In this document: positions 50,592 through 61,390 of the stretch, one piece after another
Numbering within the stretch: position 1 is the stretch's first letter
Layout: each line of letters opens with the position of its first letter
Origin: Sciurus carolinensis
Taxonomy: Eukaryota > Chordata > Mammalia > Rodentia > Sciuridae
Length of the DNA stretch: 64,000 bases
NCBI RefSeq assembly: GCF_902686445.1
Contig: NC_062217.1
Location: 89,399,758 to 89,463,757 of the forward strand
Direction of reading: 5' to 3'
Translations under genes and position numbers: made by a program
The notes under the pieces: model-generated
Seen by the model: the letters and a program-made list of their open reading frames with translations, nothing else
What the model was told of the DNA's origin: nothing
Database searches by the model: none

Positions 50592-51665
50592 CTCCAAGGG
50601 GGTGGCAAGGATGGTTCCCCAAGTGCGCAGATGCCAAAAAATGTTGACCAAGTAAAAGAGCCTTAGTTGAGGATAGTCCCTGGGGAGCATGTGACCTGAG
50701 GAGGGCTGGGACACCTGCTCTCTTCTCAGTCCTCCTACTCTTGGCCTTTTCTGCCCTCCAACCTAGCCTTGTAGGGGATAAAGAGGTGTCAGGGTTGTAG
50801 CCTGCACAGACTGGACACTGGAGTCTTCTCCGTGACCATGTCTACAAGGCATTTGGTCCCTAGATGGCCCAAGCTCTGCTGGTCTCATGGTGCAGAGAGG
50901 GTGGCTCTTTCCTGTTTGGCCCACAGGGGCTTCCTCACTTGTTCTCTAGTTGGACTGAACCCAAATGGAACTGATTTCTGTTTCTGTGGACAGTGCCTGC
51001 TCTCCAGACCTTGGAGCAGGAAAGAGACAAACTGTGGGCCCACTGTGGGTGGCACGGTGCTGGCAAGGTTGGTGACTGACCCCCAGAGCAGAGTTGTCTT
51101 CTAGAGCATTGTTGATATCATTCTGGGGCTCTGGTTCTTTCCACAGACCAGGTGCCAGGGGGGCAGGGGGCTGGGACCAGTGCTCTTGCAGAATCAGCAA
51201 GTAACCAGGCTATTCTGCTACTTCTGTGCCCTGGGATCCTCCCTCTTTATAGACCAGGATAGAAATGCTCCCTCAGTGTCCAGAGGAGGGACCTTTCAGC
51301 TCTGCAGTCTTTGGTCATTTTCAATGACTGAATGAAAGGTGGGGAGTGAGTAGGCAGAACACAAAGCCCTGTTTTGTGGGATTGTTATAGGGTAATAAAA
51401 GATGGTGTCACTTATTGTCCAGCCACCAAGGATCTGGGAGGGAAGGAGCAATGAGGCCTTGAGATGCTAACTAGGTAGGAAGCAGCCAAGGCATGAGGGG
51501 CAGAGGAGAGATAGAGGGATGGAGAGGTCAGCTATTCAGGAGGGTTTTCCAGGTCCACATGCAGGAGGTTTTTGGGGATGATGGATAGGACATCCTGGCA
51601 GGAGGGTTCCGTGCTTAGTCACAGAATTCAACCCTGACCTGACTGTAAGGTAGGGCTGCTATGAC

Positions 51666-51867
51666 CTGTGTAAGGAAGAGGGCTCAGAAACAAGCAATAG
51701 CAGTGTTGGAAGGGATGGGACCAGTTCACCCTGCCACGGTTGCAGTGACCCTTGGGATGGGATACTCAAGACAGTAGTGCCCAGCTGGGCAGAGGAGGCC
51801 CTGTGCCCCATCAGTTGTATCCTTGCTGGTGACTTCTGACTTGAACCAGTGCCCTGAAGTACAGTCT
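51666..51867 (-). pseudogene. Cysteine-rich exon with probable frameshift
   Basis: The acceptor ends ccttccccaag. The frame reads DCTSGHWFKSEVTSKDTTDG, then LLCPAGHYCLEYPIP. At about 51,741-51,765 the module appears to move to another frame, which carries the following CNRGRVNW and HCYC cysteines; the first frame meets TGA soon after. The 3' boundary is approximate and its donor (GTCATA) is poor. Confidence 0.6.
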
Positions 51868-52683
51868 CTTGGGGAAGGGGACGACTGGTCAGTGTGATCC
51901 CCATGTTCCTCACTGGAGACTGTGGTTGGGGCTCTGTCTACCTGTGATTTCCCCATAGGCAGGCTATTAGCTACAATGTCCCTGAACCAAGGCCAGTCAA
52001 GTATGGGACCCTGAAGCATTCAGTCCTGAAGGGGCCCATCTCCTGTGTAAATAAGTACTGGGTTCATATGAAAGTTTTTCAGGGTCAGGCTCAATTTGAA
52101 GGTGATCTAATAGATCTCAGAAACCCTCAAATACCAGGCCTGCATTTTCCTTATGGATCAAAACATTCCCAGCCATTTCACCCAGGAGCCACCCAAATAT
52201 CCCAAGAAAGTGTTCTAGCTCCCCTCACCCTACAAATCAGCTAACCAGGAGGACAGAGACTCTAAGACTCTGGGGATGAAACTGGACCTGCACTGGAAGG
52301 GGATAGGGCCTATTTTGAGAGAGTAGCTGGGGTACGGTTCTGCCTCAAGGTAGGGGCACAGTTACATGGGTACCCAGTGTTGGGTGATGTCAGAAACCCC
52401 TCGAGAGCTTTTCAGAACCAGGCACTGAGGCCAGATCCCCTGGATGGGTACTGGGGCATCATGCTGGCATCAATCACTTGAATGTGGGTGAGAGAAAGGT
52501 CTTTGAAAGTAGTGAACATGCAGGTACTTTCTGCTCTACATACCCCAGCTGCTCTGACCCTTGTAGATTAGCAATGAGGCCAAGGAGCTTCTCCCAGCAT
52601 CATATCCTCAAGAACTATCCTGCACTCAAATCCACTGCTTCCTACAGCCTTCTCTGCCTCAAGGACCCTGGGTGTATCTGTAC

Positions 52684-52864
52684 CCATGGGAGCTGTGAGT
52701 CAAGTCAGTGCACAGAACTTCCCAGCAGAGTGCAGCTGGCACTCTGTGATACTTTTCAGCTCCTTTCATGAGCCATAAGTACCAACTGGGCAGCTGTGGT
52801 AGGTGTCCTTGACCATGCCCAGGGGACAGTAATGCCCTTGAGGACATGGGTACAGGCTAAAGTC
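52684..52864 (-). pseudogene. Cysteine-rich exon with two TGA stops
   Basis: Acceptor ctgtccag opens the frame SLYPCPQGHYCPLGMVKDTY, then CPVGTYGS. A TGA at 52,766-52,768 follows. The same frame continues with ECQLHSAGKFCALT, a second TGA at 52,700-52,702, then LTAPMG. Sister exons have Gly at the second stop (AGLxAPxG). One cysteine of the CxxC core is His. The donor (GTACAG) is tentative. Confidence 0.72.
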
Positions 52865-53085
52865 CTGGACAGGCACTAGAGTCTCAGTAATAACCTGGCA
52901 GGAGTGAGGTACACTGAGGAGGAAGGACTGACACTTGCTGAGATGTTAGGTCTTGGCAGTGTCTTCTCCCACCAGAACCCTCTGGGGCCCTGACACCTGA
53001 CCCTGGAGCCTAGTGCCCAGAAAGCTTTCCCTAGGCTCTTACTGGCCTCATCCCTTTATGCTACCCATGCTTTTTCTCCTCTCAC

Positions 53086-53229
53086 CTGCTGCGCACTGCC
53101 CACTGGGGGCCTGGAGTCCAGCCTCCTTGCAGTAGAAGCCTGGCGGGCAGGTCTGGCACATGGAAGGCACTGTCTGTTTGGGGAGGCTGGAGAAGGTACT
53201 GACAGGACAGGGTGTGTGTCTGTGTGACC
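53086..53229 (-). pseudogene. Cysteine-rich exon
   Basis: 144 bp, phase 1-1, acceptor ttcacctgcag and donor GTGAGA. It is open throughout and includes HTPCPVSTFSSLPKQTVPSM and CQTCPPGFYCKEAGLQAPSG. It is one of the best preserved modules, with the complete CxxCPPGFYC core and the AGLQAPSGQC tail. Confidence 0.78.
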
Positions 53230-53984
53230 CTGCAGGTGAAAGTACAGGGAGGGGACAAGTCCAGGAGCAGAGATTCCTTGTGAGTTGACCCAACCTCAGA
53301 GCATTGGATGACCCATGACGAGTAGAACTGCAGGAACCACTACTGCCCACCTTCTGCTGGTCTGACCCTTTTGAAGCACATGGAGAGACTCCAGGCCCTT
53401 CCCCTGAAGCTGCAGATGATTCACTAGAGCTCAGGGCACTCAGAATTGATTAGGCTTAAGTGTAATCATGGCGCTGTCATTAATTCTCATCTGTTCACAA
53501 CAACCCCCTCAAACCGTAGCACAGGCCTGGAGTGCCCTTAACCAGATCCTCTGCAAAGATTCTCCCCTGTGGCCCAACTGTGATGGAGCACCTTTCCTTC
53601 CTCTGTCTTCCTCCCCACCACCCAAGAGATCTAGGCAAACCAAATCATCAGGTGTATGTGCAGTTCAGGTACAGGAGGGTGGATCAGACTGAAATGGAGA
53701 TCCAAAGAGATACTCATGGCAGAAGGCTCCTGGGGGGCAAGGTGCCCCTGTCACCCCATCCTCTGGAGTTGGGAATGCTGGTTACAAAAGTAACTAGCCT
53801 GGCAGGGCCCACTGGGTGTCGAAAGGTCTGTGGGTGAGAGGGAGCCAGGCCAGATGTTGATTTTACTCATTAAGAACATTAGCACATAGGAGCAGACTGT
53901 GCTCCTTGAGGGTGTCAGTCCCTGGAGATACTTAGTTTATGGTTGGAGTTCATAGGTGGAACTTAGAGTCACACCAAGATAAAA

Positions 53985-54760
53985 CTATCTGAACCTTGTG
54001 CATAATCTGTGCTTAGTCTGAGATGATTCAGTGTCAAGCCTATGCTGAGACTATGTGGAGCCTGCCCTGGGTTGAGCTTGTGCTAAGCCTGTGCTGATCC
54101 TGTCCCATGATTCTGTGTTGATGCTTTCCTGAGCATAGGCAGTGTCTATTTTGATCCTGTTGTGATTCAGTCCTGACTACTGTGCTGAGCCTCTGCTGAG
54201 CATTTTCTGACCCCTGTTCTGAACTTTTGCTGGCCTCTGTGATAAGTCTTTGCCAAGTGTGTGTTTTGAGCTCTCTGCTGCAATCTGTACTGAGTATATG
54301 CAGAGACTATGCTGAGCCATATGAAGAATACTGTGCTAAGCCTATCCTGATTTCTCTGCCGAGCTCTGTTTTTGGCCTGTGCAAAGCCTGTGATGAACTC
54401 TGTGCTGTATCTCACTGGCTAACTCTCACCCACAGGCCTTTCATCACCCAGTGGGCTCTGCCAGGCTGGCTACTTTTGTCTATGATAAATCTGTTGTAAG
54501 ACCATGGTGAGTCTATCCTAAGACTGTGCAGAGTCTGCATTGAGCAATGTGCTGAGTCTATTCTGAGACCTATGCTGAGCTCTGTGTTGAGTCTATGTAG
54601 AACCTGTGCTTAATCTTATGCTGAACCTGTGCTGAACTTGTCCTGAGTCTTTGAAGAACCTGAGATGAGTCCTGGGCTGAGCCTGTATGGAGTCTGTCCT
54701 GAGTTTGCACTGAGCTTGTGCTGAGCTTGTATTGGGCCCTGTGATACTTTTCTCTTCCTT
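53985..54760. repeat. Degenerate minisatellite, ~11-bp GTGCTGAGCCT-like unit
   Basis: Across about 780 bases the plus strand repeats short units such as TGTGCTGAGCCT, TATGCTGAG and CCTGTGCTGAAC, with many substitutions. Open frames on either strand (for example 54,167-54,415 and 54,570-54,809, minus) are by-products rich in Ser, Gln and Thr. It lies in an intron of the cysteine-rich gene. Confidence 0.8.
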
Positions 54761-55288
54761 CTAAACCTGGAACATGGTTACTACTCTTAGTCAAAGAGAG
54801 TGAGGTCATTCTCAGTCAGTTGCTGAACCGAAATTAGAATATAAGTTCAGTAGACTCAGGGTGGAGTCTAGACCACACAGAGCTCTAGAGCCCCTGAGGA
54901 GTTGAACACCTTCTATGGCAGGATGAGCTCTGCACCCCTGGATCCTAGTAACTGGCAGGGTTCAGCCATAGCAGGTGCTTGGGAAATGGGGGCACTTAGA
55001 TCTCCAGGTATGATGGAGGATGAGGGAAGTATTACCAGGTCCCTCCCTCTGCAGAACCTGCTGATCTAGCCACTCCCCTTCCCCAAGCTATTCTGTGGTG
55101 ACTGGATTATGCTCACCCCACAGTGAGGGCCTGTAAGCACTTGCATTCCTTAGTTCTGACAGGAAGCTTGCAGTGCAATCCCATGGGTTAGAAAAAACAC
55201 CGATTGTCCTTTTATATGAGGAAGTAAGTCAAGTGCTGCACTCAGCCTGGTACTTTCACAAGGGTGACAGGGCACAATGAGTCCTCAC

Positions 55289-55450
55289 CCAAAGTGACAC
55301 AGAAGGAAACTGGTGGGCACAATGTGGGCCATAGGCTGCCCTCATGACAGTAGGAACAATCTGGGCAAGTCCCTCCTCTGGGTGAAACTGGGCACAGGTA
55401 GTTGGTACTGGTGTAGTTGTCTAGGTCAAAGGGGTGGGTGGTCCATGCTG
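55289..55450 (-). pseudogene. Cysteine-rich exon
   Basis: 162 bp, phase 1-1, donor GTGAGG. The frame is open and contains TSTNYLCPVSPRGGTCPDCS, YCHEGS and LCPPVSFC. The cysteine spacing is looser than in sister exons. The acceptor (gcatgtcag) is weak. Confidence 0.6.
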
Positions 55451-55680
55451 CTGACATGCAGAACCAGCCTGGAGTGGGAACCAGCAGGGTGGGGAGAAAG
55501 CTGGTCCAAGCAGATCAAGGCTGAGCTCACCAGATCATACGCAAACCCTTGTGGTAGCTGCTCCAGGTGACACCAGGACTGGGGCACAAATGGAGAGCAC
55601 AGAGATGAGTAGGAGTCTTCTTAGGGTGATTCAGGAAACTCATCTGCATCACAGAGTCCCGAAACGTGGGTCAGATTCCT

Positions 55681-55773
55681 GGGGGCAGGGCACGCAACTA
55701 TCCAGGCTGTGGCTCCTTGGGTCTGGGTTGTAGTAGCTCTGAGAACAGGGGAACTGGGAGGCATGCTTGGTGC
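55681..55773 (-). pseudogene. Cysteine-rich exon
   Basis: A strong polypyrimidine acceptor (ttttgtttctcag) opens a phase-1 frame TKHASQFPCSQSYYNPDPRS followed by CVPCPQ. It joins in frame to the exon above. The donor is unclear: the place where sister exons have T|GTGAG reads TGCGTG, so splice-site decay is possible. The 3' boundary is approximate. Confidence 0.6.
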
Positions 55774-55939
55774 CTGAGAAACAAAATTTAGAGAGGGCCC
55801 TGCATAATTGTTCCTGAGGGTGCCCTACCCTCCAGGGGCTTGGGCAGGAGGCATAGTGCTTCACAGCTGAGCCAAGAACTCCTGAACGTCCACTCCATTA
55901 TGCAGCCTTACTGTGGGGAGCTGCTGCCCAGGTACTTAC

Positions 55940-56134
55940 CTTGGGGGCAGTAGAAACCAGGTGGACAGGGGTGCCTGTGGAAGTTGGTGATATTTTGGGG
56001 ACAGTAGTAGCCAGCAGGGCAGGGAAAACAGGAGGCCTGGCCAGGCAGGGAGCTGTAGGAGCCAGCAGGGCAGGGCTATGGAAGGCTGGTTCCCTGGGAG
56101 CAAAAGAGGCCTTGGGAACAGGGGCCTCCATGCT
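55940..56134 (-). pseudogene. Cysteine-rich exon with TAG stop
   Basis: Acceptor tctctcag and donor GTAAGT bound 195 bp (phase 1-1). It encodes three module starts: CSQGLFCSQGTSLP, PCPAGYYCPQNITNFH and HPCPPGFYCPQ. A TAG at 56,076-56,078 interrupts LP*PCPAG. Sister exons have Gln there (for example MPQPCPPG), so a CAG to TAG change is the simple reading. Confidence 0.78.
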
Positions 56135-56683
56135 CTGAGAGACCTGAGGGGAATCAGAGTTTTAAGGGTTTTATAAAAAAATAATACTGTTAGTTATCTT
56201 TTTTTACAGAATGTGATAGATCAAAGACATGTTTTACACATGTTATGTCATTGTAGCCTCAGAACATCTCTGCTTGGCAGGATAGTAGAGAAACTGATGA
56301 GCCTTTTGAGGATGAAGTCCTGAGATGTCAGTGGAGATGCCAGCATTGCCCTGGGCACTTCACAGGTTTAGAGACACTTTCTGCTGTTTTTTATGGTGCT
56401 CTCTCTAGGATGGCTCTGCGGGTGTTCAGTTTTCCATAACTAGACTGAGAGGACGTTAATTTCATAATTCTTAACTGATGGCTGGTTTTGTTTCTGGCCA
56501 TTGTCCTGACTCGGCAACCCAAATGAGGGGAAGAAGGAACGGCTCCTGCCCTCCAGATCCCCATCCACAATTCCCCATAACTTTCCCCTCCATCTGGAAG
56601 CTGGACCTGTGTCTCAGATGTTTTCTGAACAATGGACAGGGCAGAGAGGAGGGATTTGCTTTGTCACAAGTTCGGCCACCCTC
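56135..56683. other. Intron sequence, no exon seen
   Basis: Between the 56,134 exon and the retroviral target duplication I find no cysteine module and no repeat. A TTTTTTA-type A/T stretch near 56,180 is unremarkable. Confidence 0.5.
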
Positions 56684-56689
56684 CAAAAG

Positions 56690-57014
56690 TATGATTGCCC
56701 ACCGCCCGCAGGCGGTGGGCAATCACAACGCGTACGCTTTTCTTGATCACAGGAACCAAAAAAGAGCTTTATTCCACAAGTCTTCGACTTATATTGAGAA
56801 CATCAGCCTATCAGAGAGTAGACTACCAGGAAAGTCAGCCGATCAAGGAACAGTCTCCAGGCAGATACCAGGATCGCCTCATGTACAACAGCCAACCAGA
56901 GTTACTTCCTAAAACTTGTATATGAGGTGCAGCTATGTCTGGCAAGCTGCCAGGCACCATCTTAGAGATCAGGCCACGGTGCGGCTCTGGGGCCCTCAGA
57001 GCCCGCCCCTGACA
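56690..57014 (-). repeat. 3' LTR of the young provirus
   Basis: 325 bp, identical to the 5' LTR by eye except near 56,695. It is preceded on the minus strand by the purine tract AAGGGGGAGA and followed by CTTTTG (the complement of CAAAAG). AATAAA lies at 56,768-56,773 (complement). The U5 hairpin at 56,693-56,724 is perfect here. Confidence 0.92.
56693..56724. repeat. Perfect 14-bp inverted repeat at the LTR end
   Basis: GATTGCCCACCGCC, a 4-base loop, then GGCGGTGGGCAATC. The same structure at 61,888-61,919 has one mismatch caused by the only LTR difference. In RNA it would be a very stable GC-rich hairpin at the end of U5. Confidence 0.95.
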
Positions 57015-57179
57015 TCTCCCCCTTATACTTTAAATAAAGAAAAGATGACTTGGGACCATGCTTGTCTTAGGTTGTCCATGGCAAATTACATCCTTACCAG
57101 TCATTGGAATTCTGACCTCCAGGCGTCAGAACCCTGTCTTAGGTTGGTATGCATTTCCACGGATCTTACCTGTCTTTGA

Positions 57180-57912
57180 CTACTGGTCCAGCATGCTTAG
57201 CCATACTTGGGGGGATGTGCCTGTCTCAATGGCTGTCAAAGTCTGTATTATAGCCCGTTGATGACATCGGGCATCTTGGCGAGCTCTGATTTGGCTGCGT
57301 ATAACATAGGCTATCCCTAAGCAGATAATAATCAGAACAGCTACTGTTCCAGCCCACTGTTTTGTCAATCCCAGGGCTTTAGATAACAAAGAGAACATCT
57401 CGAATACCAATGCCACTTGAACCCTGGTGGCATTGACTCTGAGTATTTCAGCTCATAACTGACTGGTTAAATTATCAAATGTAGATGACCAATTACCAGT
57501 AAGGTAGACAGAGAGATTTTTAGATAACATAACCACAGAGCTAAGGTTATTATAAGCAATAGGGGTGACACACACTGCTCTTAAAGGATAAACACATCCC
57601 AGTCCCAAACGTTCTTGCAAGATATCCACTTGTTCTTGTAGTAAGTCCACTCTTTGATTTACAAGGAGTAAGCCTGCTGTTAGATGTTGGTTTAGGGTCT
57701 CTTCAGTCTGTAAGGCTGTAGCTGTATTTTCGGCCAAGTGATTGACTGCTGTTGCTGTAGGTATGGCAGTTGCTAGTGCTGCTGTTGCAGAAACCACTAT
57801 TGCAGTGACCAGAGCTGCTGTGATGCCAAATTCTCTCCTGTTTCTTGATAGTAACTGGCAATTCCACATCTGTAACAGAGACTGGGACTGATAGGAAGGT
57901 AGGAACACACAT
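57180..57912 (-). pseudogene. env: env: SU end and TM subunit, frameshift and stop
   Basis: The last SU codons (57,912 onward) are one frame away from the cleavage-site frame (RNRR, about 57,837). The TM ectodomain then shows an Ala/Thr/Val-rich fusion peptide, a heptad-repeat helix and a disulfide-loop region, interrupted by TGA at 57,453-57,455. The same frame resumes with a membrane span (TVAVLIIICLGIAYVI) and a basic cytoplasmic tail to TAG at 57,180-57,182. So one frameshift and one stop disable it. Most of SU is missing. Confidence 0.82.
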
Positions 57913-58049
57913 TAAGACTGCCAGCGGGAACCTAGAAGCATTCCAACATTGAGAGATACATAGTTGAACTGTTCTTCCTAAGAGACTAAAAAGAGGTTGT
58001 AAGTTAGTTCAAGGGGGGCTATGAGCATCAGAAGTATGTTGGTCTGAGT

Positions 58050-58450
58050 TACTTGTTGGTAGCATTGGCACTGGTCGAGTTAGTTGCTCAGGAACCCAGA
58101 TAGGCGATGTTTTGTCCTGTGGAAACACACAAACCGAGCCACAGCTCCAGTAAAGCACCAGGTCCGGGCTGTTCCATTGTCCTGTAAGAACATCCTTCCA
58201 TTTTACTGTCGCTCTATCATGTTGTTTATGATTGCCATGTCTCTCAGTGGCAGAGCGACCCTCATTATCCAGAGTTAAAAATTTTTTTTAAAATAAAGAG
58301 GCAAAGAGAAAGTTTATCTTTAGGAGACCTGAAGGTCTCCCGTATTCCCCCTTTTTGTTTATAAAGAGTATTTTTGAGGGTGAGATGTGCACGTTCAACA
58401 ATACCTTGTCCTTGTGGGTTATAAGGTATACCTGTGGTTAGAGTTATTTC
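58050..58450 (-). pseudogene. pol: pol: integrase C-terminal part
   Basis: The minus strand carries a [13 protein letters not shown] motif (about 58,401-58,440), then a KQKGG stretch, then after a frame change in an A/T run the integrase C-terminal domain (WKDVLTGQWNSPDLVLYW and VCVFPQD). The frame continues to a TAG near 58,017-58,019. It aligns along its length with the same region of the plus-strand provirus. The catalytic core is absent. Confidence 0.75.
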
Positions 58451-58459
58451 AAATTTAAT

Positions 58460-60113
58460 GAGAAATTGGTTCTTACCAAATTTAGTTTTTAAAGAAAAAT
58501 TTAGACTCTATAACGTAGTACAATACTCTAACAGTTGCTTAACCATAATTGTATAAACCCCTATTTTAAAGACTAATTGTTCTAAAGAATAAAACTTAAT
58601 AGACACAAAGTTAAGAGTAAATTAGTGTTTCTAAGAAATCCTTGTTATTTTACCATGTCATTTTACCATATAGATTAAACTTTGGTTTATATTAGAACAT
58701 TAGCATTTCACCTTAGGAAAAACCTTAAATAGCTTTAAATGTTTCACATACATACAACCAACTTAGTTACATGCAAACTTGTTGAAACTTGCCCTTTACT
58801 TACGTAGACTTTCTTAGCACTTACTTAGACCCTCATTTATTTCATCACACAAGCACTTTCTTACCCAGAAACATTTCCTTTTCCCTTTTACTAAATATAT
58901 TTCCATACCCAGAACCTTATTTTTCTCTTTCCTATTGACCCCTTTTTGTTCACATTCTGAAACAACTCTTATGAAATTTCTAAATTTAGATAAATTACTC
59001 TATTTTAACAAGATTAAATATTTTGTTATTTATAGTACTCTAATTGAAACACAGTTGAAACTTTTAGAACCCTTTGTGTATAGAATTGTACCTGTTAGGA
59101 CATAACTCTTAGTAACCTTGTTTTTAGTTTAGTGATGACACAAAGCAAGTTTAAACCCTTGTATTTACCAACCTAACCTATGAAAACACCAATAATGTTT
59201 AAGTATGTTACCCCATGTAATTTAAGGTGTTAAAAGTACTTGATGTTATTTAACAATTAGCATTTTAACTTTGTAAATTAATCAGATGTCTGTACAAACA
59301 CATTTGCGTAATCCCATACATGTTAACTCTAATTCACTTATTCTGCAAAAACCAAGATATCAGACAAGTGTCCTGAACAGTATTTGCCGTCTCTTTCCTG
59401 TTGAAGAAAAGTCCTAGAAACAATTGATATTAGACATTTTATTAACATCAATATTTCATTAGTTTGACCACCTAGAGACTTGTGAATTATATTTTAAGAC
59501 ATTTTACTTTTATTACTTTACCCAATTTGAATTGAACCTTTTTAAATCATGTGAATTAAAAGTATTTGGATCCATTTTTAAATTTTAATTTTAGGAGCGC
59601 TCAGTTTGATACAGACAAAACATGACATCAGACAGCACGACATACAAATAACACAAAATCAAAGGCCTTGAAACTTTATAGGTGAATCTCCATTGCAATG
59701 TAACAGATGTTAAAAAACTCTAGTTGAATAAAAAAATAGAACTGATCATGAGCTCAAAAAAAATGTAGAATTCAAAAAAACAAGAGTCCTGGAAAAATGA
59801 AGCGGCTGTTAAGTACTTTAGTAAAGCACCATAAAATTTACTTTTGCTGGAGTTCAGGTAAGACTCTTTTTGCTCTTTTTTTTTTTTTTTTTGGGGTTTG
59901 AGACCAGTCTCCTACTGAGCCTTCAGGCTTTCTCTATTTACATTTCAATGTAAGCCTTGACTGAGATTTGGATCTGAAAGGGGAGAAAATGTTCCAGCAG
60001 AAACTTCATGCCTGGAGCATTTTAACCCTTAATCCTGGTTAGTAATCAATTCAGGTTTGGAAGCAGAAAATTGTGAAACAATTATCTCCCAATATTTGTG
60101 GGGACTGGGGCTA
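58460..60113 (-). other. AT-rich non-coding block replacing pol inside the provirus
   Basis: About 1.6 kb with stops in all frames and no protease, RT or RNase H motif, sitting where those genes should be. Composition is much more AT-rich than the rest of the element. A polypyrimidine-AG (ctcccctttcag on the minus strand, near 59,980) could serve as a splice acceptor. A poly-T tract occurs near 59,878. Since the LTRs are nearly identical, the replacement predates this insertion. Confidence 0.65.
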
Positions 60114-60738
60114 CTATATCATACCCCTTACTAGGACATGCCACTGATGGTTGGGCTGGTTACTCCCTCCACACCGGCATATGTGGGACCTCATGGCAAG
60201 AGGACTAGGTGGGCTGTGTGGGGCGAAGTTGGAGGAGGAGAAGGAATTAGCATAGAAGCGTAAAAAAGAAGAGACTTGAAGATAAGAAATCCCTTTCCAT
60301 CTGCCCGCTCGCTTGCGGAAGCTGTGTGCCAATATCTTTGGTAGCCACAATCCACCTTCCCATGGAGCCACCTTTCATCCCTGCACAGGCCAATTTGTTA
60401 TCGGTAGTCATTCCTTCCCAAACTAACATTTTAACGTTTACCGGGAAGGCCCTACAGGGAGCGGGGAGGTTAGAGTCTGTGAGTTCTTGCCCAGTGTCAC
60501 AAAATGGCCACCGGGAAGATTTCCCACCATCCAGAAGGAGGAGGGTGAGGGCTTTCATTGGAGTCTGATGTGGCCCCAGAATACACGATGGCAGCAATGA
60601 TCCTCCCCAGGGCGGTAGTGGGCCCTCCCTATGTGTAGAGGCTGGCTGCCCTCGTGGTTCCTCAACCTTGGGAGGATCGAATTGAGATGGATTGGGCTCC
60701 TCATTAAAGGTCTCCCAATGTTGTTTACTATGTGGCAA
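60114..60738 (-). pseudogene. Gag-region remnant, Pro-rich then unassigned
   Basis: An open frame of 163 codons (60,247-60,738) starts with a Pro/Glu-rich stretch (HWETFNEEPNPSQFDPPK) that could be a Gag linker. The rest, and a second frame of 85 codons (60,114-60,371), match no retroviral domain I know. This may be the edge of the non-retroviral insert. Confidence 0.4.
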
Positions 60739-60891
60739 GTTTCTGGAAGGAGATGCAACGGGAGGAGCCGGCAGTTCTTTAGGCGGTGGCTCTTTGGGGA
60801 GAAACTTGGAGCCCCCTTTTGGGAGGTCCTGGAGAGAAGCAGGCTTTAAGGGCGGATAACGTAGGGCAGACTCCTAATGGGGGACCCTCAC

Positions 60892-61323
60892 CTAAACTGA
60901 TTTCCCTCTTAAAGGTGTCCAGGCTTTTTCCGCCTGTGTATCAGACCACTCAAAGCTGCTACTCTTCAGCATGAGTCTTAGAGCTGAGAGTGCAGGGTCA
61001 CCATGTGTGGTGTGTGTTTGCCCCATCTTTTCTTTAGTAGATCCTGTAATAGCAAGATTTTTTGTTTTACATAGTAAATCCTCCTCTTCATCTGAACTAT
61101 CCTCACACCCAGTTTCATTTTCCTTGTCTGTCTCTGATCTTATTGATGCCCTTTCTGATGCTTTAGACCTTTCCTCTTTTATTTCCTCCAAAACCTCTTC
61201 CCCTTGTTTTATGACCTCTCTGCATTTGGTTCAGGCTGTTTTAGTTTCAAGAGGAATTCCATTGGCCCGGAACAAATCCTTTAAGGGACCTTCCATGCGC
61301 ATTCGTGACATTTCAGTGCCCAT
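60892..61323 (-). pseudogene. gag: gag N-terminal region with early stop
   Basis: The minus-strand ATG at 61,321-61,323 begins a frame whose codon 31 is TGA (61,231-61,233). The same frame is then open to 60,892 and is rich in Glu, Lys and Ser, as in the acidic matrix/linker part of IAP-type Gag. An internal ATG at 61,189-61,191 heads the 99-codon open part. No capsid core motif is seen. Confidence 0.7.
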
Positions 61324-61390
61324 ATTTCTCTATTAAACTAACAATGCAAAGCACTTTAACTAGCAAAACAAAAGCGAAAGCACTTACAAA

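Noticed and set aside
56478..56912. 144-codon plus-strand frame, repeated in part at 61,763-62,107
   Set aside because: The shared part is just the translation of the two LTR copies in the antisense direction.
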